A DNA stretch of 64,000 nt, from the NCBI GenBank assembly GCA_963756575.1, contig CAVWOM010000001.1, forward strand, positions 682,001-746,000, written 5' to 3'. Every line of letters starts with the position of its first letter. Within the stretch, counting starts at the first letter, position 1. The notes under the pieces were generated by a model that was given only the letters and a program-made list of their open reading frames with translations, was not told where the DNA came from and ran no database searches. Positions 35,385-42,975 of this stretch are shown here, piece after piece. The stretch is from Palsa-504 sp963756575 (lineage in GTDB: Bacteria; Actinomycetota; Actinomycetes; Streptosporangiales; Streptosporangiaceae). A program made the position numbers and the translations under genes.

Positions 35385-37505
35385 ATGAGGAGCGGTTCGC
35401 CGGCTCAAGACGACGGCAACTGGTCGTCGCCGCAGCGCCCCCGTTCTCCGGGGGCGATGGGCAACCCGGTCCATTTCGGATCCGGGTCGAGGGGCGAACC
35501 GCACGAAGTTCCGGGGGCGGCACGGCGCGAGGCGCCGTTCGGGCCCGAGGTCTCCTGGCCTTACGGTTTCCGGCCGCTGGACCCCGAGTCCCGAGAGGTG
35601 CTCGAGTCCGCCTACGGGACCGGCCCGCTGAACCCCGGGCGCGCCAGCGGCTCGGTGTACCAGCCGCAGGTGATGGACGACTACGGCGACCCGGGTTACT
35701 CCGACCCCTCGTACGAAGGCCCGTACCAGGGCAGTTCGGGCGGCCCGGTTTACCCCGGCCAGTCCGGGTTCCCCGGTGGCGCTGCTTCCTCCGCTGCGTC
35801 GTTTGACCCGGGATCGTACGGCCGCCGGCCGACCGGCGGCAGCGTTCCCGGGTACCAGCTCCCCGACGCCCCCCGGGTCCCCGAAACCCCCTGGTCCGGC
35901 TACCAGGCCCCGGCGCCCGGCGGTGACATCTGGCCGGTGACCGGAGCCCAGGAGACCCTGCCCGACGCCAGCCCGCGGCCGTCCGCGGACACCGGCCGCG
36001 GCTCCTCGCGGCCGGGTCAGGCCAGCTACCCGGAGCAGTGGTACGACAGCCCGCGCCTGGACGACCGGGCGCTCGAGGACCAGCGGCCGGCCCGGTCGCC
36101 GGACCCGCGGCTCGAGGGCATCACCTACGGCGAACTGCGCTACGACGACACCGGGAGCTTCGGCGCGGTACAGCCCGGCCAGGAGCCCGGTCCGGCCGGC
36201 GACGCGCTCGACGACGAGTCCTGGTACCAGGAACTGCGGCGCAGCGCTCCGGCTTACCCGCAGAACCCGCCCGTACCCGGCAGCCCGCTCAGCGGCCCCC
36301 AGCGCCGGATGGATCCCCCCGGTCCCGCCTTCGGCCCGTCGTCCGGCGGCTACCTCCAGGCCCCCGACCGCGCGCCCGGCTTCGGCCAGCCCCGCTGGGA
36401 CGGCCCCGACCGGTCCCAGAACCCGCAGTTCAACGCGAACCGCCCGGCCGGGCGCGGCGCCCAGGCCCCGCAGAGCCCGTCCGGGCCTGGCCCGGCGGCC
36501 CGCGGCCACGGCTTCCTCAGCGCCCCGGCGGCCTCGGTCGGCCTGCTCACCCCGCCCGGCGGTACCCGGGTGGACTCCCTGCGCAACGGCGGCGCGCTCC
36601 CGGCCGCTCCCGTTACTCCCGAGGTCCCGGCGACGCCGGCCTTCACGCCGGCTCAGGCCGCCGCGGCGGCTCCGGCTGCTCCGGAGGTGGACGCCCCGGG
36701 CGCCACCCGCCCGCGGCCCGCCGCCGTGCGGCCCGGCCACGGCCTGGACGGCCCGTCGACTACCTCCTCCTGGCCGACCCAGCCCGCGGGCGGGGACGTC
36801 GAGCAGTACGACGACTTCTGGCGGGACGACGCCGACGAGGAGTACACCGGCCTGTTCGGGGACCGGGAAGCCGAGTTCAAGCGGGCCGCCGCCAAGCAGG
36901 CCGCCGCGGCCAAGCGCCAGATCGGCCGCCGCCGCGGACGCAGCAACGACCACCGGCTCTGGCTCGGCCTCGGGGCCGTGGTCGTGATCGCCGCGGGCGC
37001 GATCGGCGGCATCGTCAAGTTCGAGTTCGGTTCGGGCCAGAGCGGGCCCGCGCACACCGTGGCCACCCCGAACACGATCGGTTCCTTCACGCGCACGGCG
37101 AGCCTGGAGCACGGGGCCGACCTGACCGCGCTGCGGGAAAAGGTCATCAAGATGAGCGCGGGCCAGGCGACCAACGTGGTGACGGCCGTCTACGAGTCCG
37201 GGAACTCCGCGGCCGGCAACAACACGCAGATCGTCATGTTCGTCGGCGGCCACCTGGCCCACGCCGACCCGGCCGCCTCCGTGGCCGGTTTCACCCAGCA
37301 GTTCAAGGGGGCCCAGGTCGTCAGCGCCGGTCCTGGCGGCGGCAAGGCCGCGTGCGTCAAGGACGGTAACACGGCCGCCCTGTGCGCCTGGTTCGACAAC
37401 GACAGCTTCGGTGAGGTCGTCTCGCCCTCGATGAACGCCGCTGAGCTGGCCAAGCAGATGCAGGCGTTCCGTCCGTCGGTGGAGATCAAGGCGCCGAAGA
37501 GCTAG
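35385..37505 (+). CDS. Large Pro/Gly/Tyr-rich single-pass membrane protein, unknown function
   Basis: A 706-residue protein. Residues 1-510 are low-complexity and presumably disordered, rich in Pro, Gly, Ser and Asp with scattered Tyr. An acidic patch (QYDDFWRDDADEEYTGLFGD near 480) and a basic Lys/Arg stretch (AAAKRQIGRRRGRSN) precede one transmembrane helix near 525-545 (LWLGLGAVVVIAAGAIGGIV). The extracytoplasmic C-terminal domain of about 155 residues includes two cysteines (AACVKDGNTAALCAWFDNDS) that could form a disulfide. Not recognised. The topology, a disordered cytoplasmic part plus a small outer domain, resembles actinomycete sensor or anti-sigma-like proteins only in outline. Its last 20 bases overlap the convergent truncated sigma gene. 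Confidence 0.82.
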   Translation: MRSGSPAQDDGNWSSPQRPRSPGAMGNPVHFGSGSRGEPHEVPGAARREAPFGPEVSWPYGFRPLDPESREVLESAYGTGPLNPGRASGSVYQPQVMDDYGDPGYSDPSYEGPYQGSSGGPVYPGQSGFPGGAASSAASFDPGSYGRRPTGGSVPGYQLPDAPRVPETPWSGYQAPAPGGDIWPVTGAQETLPDASPRPSADTGRGSSRPGQASYPEQWYDSPRLDDRALEDQRPARSPDPRLEGITYGELRYDDTGSFGAVQPGQEPGPAGDALDDESWYQELRRSAPAYPQNPPVPGSPLSGPQRRMDPPGPAFGPSSGGYLQAPDRAPGFGQPRWDGPDRSQNPQFNANRPAGRGAQAPQSPSGPGPAARGHGFLSAPAASVGLLTPPGGTRVDSLRNGGALPAAPVTPEVPATPAFTPAQAAAAAPAAPEVDAPGATRPRPAAVRPGHGLDGPSTTSSWPTQPAGGDVEQYDDFWRDDADEEYTGLFGDREAEFKRAAAKQAAAAKRQIGRRRGRSNDHRLWLGLGAVVVIAAGAIGGIVKFEFGSGQSGPAHTVATPNTIGSFTRTASLEHGADLTALREKVIKMSAGQATNVVTAVYESGNSAAGNNTQIVMFVGGHLAHADPAASVAGFTQQFKGAQVVSAGPGGGKAACVKDGNTAALCAWFDNDSFGEVVSPSMNAAELAKQMQAFRPSVEIKAPKS

Positions 37506-38151
37506 CCCCCGGCCCGCGCGGCTGCCTGGCCAGGGCCCGGGTGATGGCCTGCCGGACCCACCAGGTGGCGTACGCGGAGAACTTGTATCCCTGGGTGTAG
37601 TCGAACTTCTCCACCGCCCGGATCAGGCCCAGGTTGCCTTCCTGGATCAGGTCCAGGAACGGCAGGCCGCGGCCGGTGTACCGCTTGGCCAGGGACACCA
37701 CCAGCCGCAGGTTGGCCTCCAGCAGGTGGTTCTTGGCCCGGGCGCCCAGCTCGGCGGCCCACTCCAGGTCGGCGCGCTCGCCCGCGGACAGGTGCTCGCC
37801 GCCGGCGGCCAGCTTCGTCTCGGCCGCCAGCCCGGCCTCGATCTGCTTGGCCAGCTCGGTCTCCTGTTCCAGGCTGAGCCCGGGCACCTGGCTGATCCTC
37901 TTCAGGTAATCCCGGACCGGGTCTGCGTCCCCTTCCGCGGATTCGCCGGATGGCTCAGCGGCCTGGCCGCCGGGCGGTTCGCTCATGTGCTCGCTCGCTT
38001 CCTCGTTGAGCCAGGCCCGGAACCGGGCCCGTCCGGTGGCGGCGTCGTACCGGGCGGCATGCCGTTCCGCGAGGTACTCGCCGAGCTCGGGGCAGAAATC
38101 GGCCACGAACAGGTCCTCGTGGTCCTGACGCGGGCCCGCGCCGCTGGTCAC
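37486..38151 (-). CDS. SigA-like sigma-70 protein ending after region 2 (no regions 3-4)
   Basis: A 221-residue protein with a GTG start overlapping the ECF sigma stop as GTGA. Residues 1-55 are an unassigned acidic segment. Region 1.2 is at about 77-108 (DPVRDYLKRISQVPGLSLEQ, ETELAKQIEAGL). Region 2 is at about 137-207 (NHLLEANLRLVVSLAKRYTG, PFLDLIQEGNLGLIRAVEKF, FSAYATWWVRQAITRALA), with core-binding and -10-recognition residues intact. The protein then ends with RQPRGPGASSSAP. The other two frames over the end show no region 3 or 4, so this is not a simple frameshift. It could bind core RNA polymerase and -10 DNA but lacks -35 recognition. Confidence 0.85.
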   Translation of the reverse strand: MTSGAGPRQDHEDLFVADFCPELGEYLAERHAARYDAATGRARFRAWLNEEASEHMSEPPGGQAAEPSGESAEGDADPVRDYLKRISQVPGLSLEQETELAKQIEAGLAAETKLAAGGEHLSAGERADLEWAAELGARAKNHLLEANLRLVVSLAKRYTGRGLPFLDLIQEGNLGLIRAVEKFDYTQGYKFSAYATWWVRQAITRALARQPRGPGASSSAP

Positions 38152-38786
38152 GACGCAGCTCCCCTTCCGGTGTCCTGGCTCCCGTTGCCCGGGCTCCCGC
38201 CGCCCCGGCTTTCGGTCTCCCGGCTCCCGGTGTCCTGGCCGAACGGGTAATAGCGGGCCAGCCCGGCGGCCAGCTTGCCCCGGGCCGCGTGCAGGTGGGC
38301 GTGCACGGTCCCTTCGGCGACGCCGAGCGCGGCGGCGATTTCCGGGGCGCGCATCCGGTCCTGCCACCGCATCAGGGCGCATTCCCGCTGTCGCGGCGGC
38401 AGCTCTTCGATGATTTCCCGGGCCCGTTCCAGCGCGATCGCGTTCAGCGCCTCGGCCTCGGTGTCGGCCGGGGTGCCCTGGTACCGGGCCTGGATGTCGG
38501 GCTGACGCCGGCGGAACGCCTGCTGACGGCGGAATTCGCTGACGTCCTTGTTCGTCAGCGTGCCGAGCAGCCAGGCCCGCTGCCGCCCGGCCGGGTGCCC
38601 GCGAACCGTGACCCAGGCCCGCGCCGCCGCCTCGAACGTGTCCTGGACGAGGTCCGCGGCGAGCTCGCGGTCCCCGCGGGTCCGCACGCACGCGTGGCCG
38701 AACAGCCACCGGTCGTGGGCCGCGAAGAAGTCGCTCAGCTCGGCGACGTGGCGCGACGCGAGCTGGGGGTCGCCGCTATCGTCCAT
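38148..38786 (-). CDS. ECF-type RNA polymerase sigma factor
   Basis: A 212-residue sigma factor with region 2 at residues about 20-90 (DRELAADLVQDTFEAAARAW) and region 4 at about 125-180 (LPPRQRECALMRWQDRMRAP, EIAAALGVAEGTVHAHLHAA). A Gly/Ser-rich C-terminal tail of about 30 residues follows. No anti-sigma gene is adjacent in the operon; instead the next gene encodes a SigA-like protein without regions 3-4, overlapping by four bases. The two could act together. Upstream a GAGG ribosome-binding site sits next to the ATG. Confidence 0.88.
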   Translation of the reverse strand: MDDSGDPQLASRHVAELSDFFAAHDRWLFGHACVRTRGDRELAADLVQDTFEAAARAWVTVRGHPAGRQRAWLLGTLTNKDVSEFRRQQAFRRRQPDIQARYQGTPADTEAEALNAIALERAREIIEELPPRQRECALMRWQDRMRAPEIAAALGVAEGTVHAHLHAARGKLAAGLARYYPFGQDTGSRETESRGGGSPGNGSQDTGRGAAS

Positions 38787-38871
38787 GTTGTACCTCTGCC
38801 GGTGCGCGCCTCATGCCTATGTAGTCGCGCGCCGGACGGGAAACCTTTAGCCGGTCCGTAAATCCGGGTAG

Positions 38872-40437
38872 CTAGCTTCCCTGCTTGCGGGACCGGAAAC
38901 GCCGGCGCAGGGACAGCCGGGTCACGGTGAGCAGGACGGCGACCGCCAGCGCGATGAGCCCCGCCAGCTGGCCGGTCAGTCCGGGCTGAACGAACGCGAT
39001 GGCCGAGGAGCCGGGGGCCGGCGCCGCGTTCCGCCTTCCGTCCGAAGCGCCGTTGCCGGGCGAGGGACTCGGGGTGGCTCCCGGGTTGATCGCGGGGAAC
39101 AGCCCGGCGGCGTTACCCGCGCCGATCAGCGAGCTCGAGACGCTGTTGAGGTTCGGGACCGGGCCGAGCGGCAGGCTCGCCCCCGGGGCCGTGCCGGGCG
39201 TACTCGCCGGGGCTGAACCGGACGCCCCGGCCGCGGCGCCGGTCACGGCGACCGCCGCCGTCGCCGACGGCGGCGTCCACTTGGCCGAGCCGGCGATGCT
39301 GGCCGTGGCGGTCAGCTGCACCGAGGTGACCGAGGTAGCGTCGGACGCCACCGGGATCTGCGCGTGCAGGGCCACCGCCTGCTTGTCCGACACGGCGCCG
39401 ACCGCGCAGCTGGCCGCCCCGTTGCCGGGGGCGCAGCCGCCGGTGAACACGGGCCTTTGGCTGGACGGCTGCGAGGCCAGGGCCACGGTCACGCCCGCAG
39501 CGGATCCGCCGTCCTTGGCCGAGACCTGCACGATGTAGGCGGCCGACTGCCCGCGGGCCACGCTGGCCTGCGAACGCTGGACGGTCACGCACAGCTGGCC
39601 TGGGGTGGCCGGGCTGCCGCTCGCGCTGGGGCTAGGCGATGCGCTCGCGCTTGCCCTCGGGCTCGGGCTCGGGCTCGGGCTCGCGGCGACGCGGGCGTCG
39701 AGCGTGGTGCTCGTGGTGGCCGAGGCGGAGGCCGGCGCCGTAGCCGAGGCGGTAGCCGGCGCGGTGGCCGAGGCGGAAGCCGGCGCGGTGGCCGAGCCGG
39801 TGGCCGTGGCCTTGGACGACGGCGATCCCGTGCCCGACGGGGAGCTCGTCCCCGAGGGCGAGCTGGTTCCCGCCGGGGAACTGGTGCCGGACGGCGAGGT
39901 CGAGGCGGTTCCCGCGGCGGAGGATGTCGGCGAGACCGAGGGCGAGAAGGACGGCGACACCGGCGTGCGGCTCGGGTTCGTGCCGGACGACGGGGTGATC
40001 GGCGACGCGGAGGTGGAAGAGCCCGACGGTGACGGTGACGGCGAGGGGGTGGGTGACTTCTTCGGGGGATGCGGGGTCAGGCTGGGGCTCGGGGTGGGGG
40101 TGGCGCTGGCCGGGTCCGGCAGCGCTACGCACGAGGTGGCGGCGGCCGCCCCGGAGCCCTTGGCCGCGCTGGCACTGCGGCTCGGGCTCTTGCTGGGGCT
40201 CTTGCTGGGACTGGGGCTCTTGCTGGGACTGGGGCTCCTGCTCGGGCTCTTGCTGCTGCCCGGGCTCGTACCGCTGCTGCTCGGACTGGGGCTGCTGCTC
40301 GCCGGGCCGAGCGAGGCCGCGCTGAGCATTACCCCGCTGGCGCGCGCGGTGCCCGGCAGCCCGGCCAGCACGCCGACGGCGAGGGAACCTCCCGCCAGCA
40401 CGCTCAGTACCGCTACCCGCAGGTGCGCCAGACGCAT
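38872..40437 (-). CDS. Ser/Pro/Thr-rich surface protein with signal peptide and C-terminal membrane anchor
   Basis: If read from the ATG at 40437 this is 521 residues. It has a classical signal peptide (MRLAHLRVAVLSVLAGGSLA, cleavage after an ARA-type site near residue 33), then about 230 residues of Ser/Pro/Lys/Thr repeats (SPSKSPSPSKSPSKSPS, GTSSPSGTSSPSG, SATAPASASATAP). An Ig-like or stalk domain near 260-400 with paired cysteines (FTGGCAPGNGAASCAVG) follows, then a hydrophobic helix and a basic tail (LSLRRRFRSRKQGS). There is no LPXTG, so it is membrane-anchored rather than sortase-linked. The Ser/Thr/Pro stalk suggests O-mannosylation. The same frame is open upstream into the symporter. 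Confidence 0.78.
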   Translation of the reverse strand: MRLAHLRVAVLSVLAGGSLAVGVLAGLPGTARASGVMLSAASLGPASSSPSPSSSGTSPGSSKSPSRSPSPSKSPSPSKSPSKSPSRSASAAKGSGAAAATSCVALPDPASATPTPSPSLTPHPPKKSPTPSPSPSPSGSSTSASPITPSSGTNPSRTPVSPSFSPSVSPTSSAAGTASTSPSGTSSPAGTSSPSGTSSPSGTGSPSSKATATGSATAPASASATAPATASATAPASASATTSTTLDARVAASPSPSPSPRASASASPSPSASGSPATPGQLCVTVQRSQASVARGQSAAYIVQVSAKDGGSAAGVTVALASQPSSQRPVFTGGCAPGNGAASCAVGAVSDKQAVALHAQIPVASDATSVTSVQLTATASIAGSAKWTPPSATAAVAVTGAAAGASGSAPASTPGTAPGASLPLGPVPNLNSVSSSLIGAGNAAGLFPAINPGATPSPSPGNGASDGRRNAAPAPGSSAIAFVQPGLTGQLAGLIALAVAVLLTVTRLSLRRRFRSRKQGS

Positions 40438-42408
40438 GAAGAAGACCGCCCTGTCTTCGCTACTCGTTGAGGTTTCGTGTGCTCTTCCTGTGATTCGGAG
40501 GCGACGTGGTGACGGATGGGTATGAATAGTCTTATCCGGTGTCCCGCGAGTTATGCCTGCGCTCCTCTTCCGATCACGGTCCGGCCACTCTCCGATCACG
40601 GCTGGGCCGCCCTGGCGGTTCAACGGCCTCGCCAAGGGTGTGACGCGCCCCGGGGCCCGATCGGTTCCGCTCAGGTGACGAAATTTCCCGAACTCTCTCT
40701 GCTGAGAGTTAGGAGCCGCGACCGCCCCGTTCGCCAACGCTATTCGGCGGAAAATCTCACCCGGCCGGGCCGGCGAGCGCGCGGCCAGGGAGCCCTTGCT
40801 CCTGGCCTGGGGGCCGGCGGGCGCGGGTACCGGGTCGGCGATGTAGTCCGACGGCTTGGTCTCGTCCCACCCGTCCTGCACTCCGGCCTTGCGGAAGATC
40901 ACGGTGAAGACGGCGGAGACGGCCACGTTGAGGACGAGAGCGACGATCGCGATGTAGGTGATGTGCCCGAACACCGTGGTGGAAGAGGTGGCGAAGTGCG
41001 CCTGCACCGCGCTGGAGGTGCGGTACGCCTGGATGGTGCCGTAGGCCATGGCCACGGCCCAGCCGGCGCACAGCCCGTAACGGTGGAACCAGCGCGTGTA
41101 CAGGCCGATCACCACGGCCGGGAAGGTCTGCAGGATCCAGATCCCGCCGAGCAGCTGCAGGTTGATCGAGAATGTCTTGTTCAGCTCGAGGACGAAGCCG
41201 AGCGCGCCCACCTTCATGACGAGCGAGGCGATCCGGGCCACCCGGGTTTCCTCGGCCGGGCTGGCGTAGGGGCGGATGAGCTCCTTGTAGATGGTGCGGG
41301 TGAACAGGTTCGCCGCCGCGATCGACATGACCGCCGCCGGGACGAGCGCGCCGATGACGATGGCGGCGTCGCCGATGCCCGCGAACCAGCTCGGGAACAT
41401 GTGCTCGAACAGCAGCGGCACGGACAGCTGGGGGTTGTTGCCGTGCGCCTTGACGCCGGCGTTCACGGCCGGCACCGCCCGGGCCAGGTAGCCGAAGAGC
41501 GCGATCAGGCCGAGCACGAGCGTGTAGGCGGGCAGCATGGCCGCCTGCCGCCTGATCACGTCGCGCCGCTTGGCCGCGTAGACCCCGGTGACCGCGTGCG
41601 GGTAGACGAACAGGGCCAGCGCCGAGCCGAGGGCCAGGCTGGCGTAGGCCCACTCGCCGGCCGGCATGACCACCACACTGCCGAACGGCTTGCCCGTCGC
41701 CGGATTGGTCGAGCTCAAGTGGTGCTGGGCCACACCGAAGATGTGGGACCAGCCGCCGAGACGGCTCGGGATATAGAGGATCGCGACGATGACCGTCACG
41801 TAGATGAGGGTGTCCTTGACGAACGCGATCAGGGCCGGCGCGCGCAGCCCGGCCAGGTACGTGTACACGGCCACGATGGCGAAGGCGATGATCAGCGGCA
41901 GGTCCCGGGTGAAGACGCTGCCCGAGCCGCCGATCCCCAGCACGGTCAGGACCGCCTCGATGCCGACCAGCTGCAGCGCGATGTAGGGCATGGTCGCGAG
42001 GATCCCGGTCGCGGCGATGGCGAGGCCCAGGCCCTGCGAGCCGAACCGGCCCCGGGCGAACTCGCCGGGGCTGACGTAACCGCGCGCCCGCGCCACCGAC
42101 CAGAGCCGCGGCCCGAAAATAAACACGATCGGGAAGACCATGATCGTGTACGACAGCGCGTAGAACCCGGCCGCGCCGGTGGCGTAGACCAGCGCGGGCA
42201 CGGCGATGAAGGTGTAGGCGGTATAGATGTCACCGCCGAGCAGGAACCAGCTGACGAACGTGCCGAACCCGCGTCCCCCCAGCCCCCACTCGTTCAGCTG
42301 CATCGGGTTCTCGGCCGGGCGCCACCGGGCCGAGGCGAAGCCGATGCACGTGACGAGCAGGAACGACGCGACCACGATGGTGAGCGTCACCGCGTTAACG
42401 TGATTCAT
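38872..42408 (-). CDS. Sodium:solute symporter (SSS family) in an open frame that continues into the next gene
   Basis: Residues 1 to about 545 are a complete SSS symporter with about 13 helices. Typical segments are LGGRGFGTFVSWFLLGGDIY near 42, YVSPGEFARGRFGS near 110, AGLRAPALIAFVKDTLIYVT near 186, and AAVMSIAAANLFTRTIYKEL near 358. The partner DUF3311 gene overlaps its start as ATGA. The symporter domain ends near 40760, but no stop occurs in frame. The frame passes through about 107 codons of low-complexity, non-conserved sequence and enters the signal peptide of the Ser/Pro-rich protein, ending at 38872 (1,178 codons). I infer two genes with a lost stop or an indel in the gap; a true fusion is the alternative. 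Likely substrates are monocarboxylates or similar small acids. Confidence 0.75.
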   Translation of the reverse strand: MNHVNAVTLTIVVASFLLVTCIGFASARWRPAENPMQLNEWGLGGRGFGTFVSWFLLGGDIYTAYTFIAVPALVYATGAAGFYALSYTIMVFPIVFIFGPRLWSVARARGYVSPGEFARGRFGSQGLGLAIAATGILATMPYIALQLVGIEAVLTVLGIGGSGSVFTRDLPLIIAFAIVAVYTYLAGLRAPALIAFVKDTLIYVTVIVAILYIPSRLGGWSHIFGVAQHHLSSTNPATGKPFGSVVVMPAGEWAYASLALGSALALFVYPHAVTGVYAAKRRDVIRRQAAMLPAYTLVLGLIALFGYLARAVPAVNAGVKAHGNNPQLSVPLLFEHMFPSWFAGIGDAAIVIGALVPAAVMSIAAANLFTRTIYKELIRPYASPAEETRVARIASLVMKVGALGFVLELNKTFSINLQLLGGIWILQTFPAVVIGLYTRWFHRYGLCAGWAVAMAYGTIQAYRTSSAVQAHFATSSTTVFGHITYIAIVALVLNVAVSAVFTVIFRKAGVQDGWDETKPSDYIADPVPAPAGPQARSKGSLAARSPARPGEIFRRIALANGAVAAPNSQQREFGKFRHLSGTDRAPGRVTPLARPLNRQGGPAVIGEWPDRDRKRSAGITRGTPDKTIHTHPSPRRLRITGRAHETSTSSEDRAVFFMRLAHLRVAVLSVLAGGSLAVGVLAGLPGTARASGVMLSAASLGPASSSPSPSSSGTSPGSSKSPSRSPSPSKSPSPSKSPSKSPSRSASAAKGSGAAAATSCVALPDPASATPTPSPSLTPHPPKKSPTPSPSPSPSGSSTSASPITPSSGTNPSRTPVSPSFSPSVSPTSSAAGTASTSPSGTSSPAGTSSPSGTSSPSGTGSPSSKATATGSATAPASASATAPATASATAPASASATTSTTLDARVAASPSPSPSPRASASASPSPSASGSPATPGQLCVTVQRSQASVARGQSAAYIVQVSAKDGGSAAGVTVALASQPSSQRPVFTGGCAPGNGAASCAVGAVSDKQAVALHAQIPVASDATSVTSVQLTATASIAGSAKWTPPSATAAVAVTGAAAGASGSAPASTPGTAPGASLPLGPVPNLNSVSSSLIGAGNAAGLFPAINPGATPSPSPGNGASDGRRNAAPAPGSSAIAFVQPGLTGQLAGLIALAVAVLLTVTRLSLRRRFRSRKQGS
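39600..40320 (-). repeat. Low-complexity Ser/Pro-coding repeats
   Basis: Short imperfect repeats encode SPSP, KSPS, GTSSPSG and SATAPA units. The most regular part, 40186-40260, repeats a CTTGCTGGGACTGGGG-like unit on the plus strand. These are coding microrepeats inside the surface protein and are prone to length change. Confidence 0.75.
40438..40758 (-). other. Probable former intergenic region, now open reading frame
   Basis: About 107 codons between the end of the symporter domain and the signal peptide. The translation is Arg/Pro/Thr-rich with no family resemblance, and the stretch is less GC-biased at codon position three than its flanks. It has the look of a leader region whose stop codon was lost. 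A promoter for the surface protein would be expected here. Confidence 0.5.
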
Positions 42409-42686
42409 CGCCGTGCCCCCGGGGCGCTTCTGCCGTTACTGGGGGCGCTCCGCCGTGGCCTGGTCCGCAGCAGCAGATAGCAGACCCAGAGCAGCAGCGA
42501 GGTCGCCGGCACCAGGATGAGCTGGTACCAGTAGAAGAAGGGGAAGCCCTTCAGCTGGGGCTGCGAGCGGGCGAAGAGAGGAACCCACAACGAGCCCATG
42601 ATCGCGATGGTCAGCATGACCCCGACCACGGCCACCGTGGACGGGCGCTGGGCGGGACTCGTAGCCGGGGGAGCGGGCGGAGCCAT
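42405..42686 (-). CDS. DUF3311 small membrane protein, symporter partner
   Basis: A 93-residue protein with two transmembrane helices (VAVVGVMLTIAIMGSLWVPL and YWYQLILVPATSLLLWVCYL) separated by a short loop containing PLFARSQPQLKGFPFFYW, the DUF3311 signature. Such proteins are almost always encoded directly upstream of an SSS symporter and are thought to assist it, as here with an ATGA overlap. A GAGAGG ribosome-binding site precedes the ATG. Confidence 0.9.
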   Translation of the reverse strand: MAPPAPPATSPAQRPSTVAVVGVMLTIAIMGSLWVPLFARSQPQLKGFPFFYWYQLILVPATSLLLWVCYLLLRTRPRRSAPSNGRSAPGARR

Positions 42687-42887
42687 CGCGGCCTCTCAGG
42701 GGATGACGTGCGTGCTAGCCGTCCGGCTTAGCGCGCGTAAAGGGATCGCGCTTTCGAATGCGCTCTATAGTGCCCTAGTTCTCACCAGGCGATGAGGCTT
42801 TCCGGGGCATCAGTGGCGTATGTGGCTACCGGCGGCATGATGTACGGATACGTCGAATGTCCGAATTAAGCAGACCGTAAGGAACGA

Positions 42888-42917
42888 TTGACCGGAATGC
42901 CGGTATCGCCATAGGAT
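42888..42917 (+). promoter_or_regulatory. Promoter for the Tat-exported protein
   Basis: TTGACC (42888-42893), an 18-base spacer and TAGGAT (42912-42917) form a near-consensus housekeeping promoter. The transcript would start about 50 bases before the TTG start codon at 42976, which has its own AGGGAGGAG ribosome-binding site. Confidence 0.6.
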
Positions 42918-42975
42918 CTGGCTGCTTATGACGAATGCGCGGTATACGGCATCAACGGCCAGGGAGGAGTAGTAG

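Noticed and set aside
39600..40320. Regularly spaced short repeats that could suggest a CRISPR array
   Set aside because: They are in-frame Ser/Pro/Thr microrepeats inside a surface protein, with variable unit length, no unique spacers and no cas genes.
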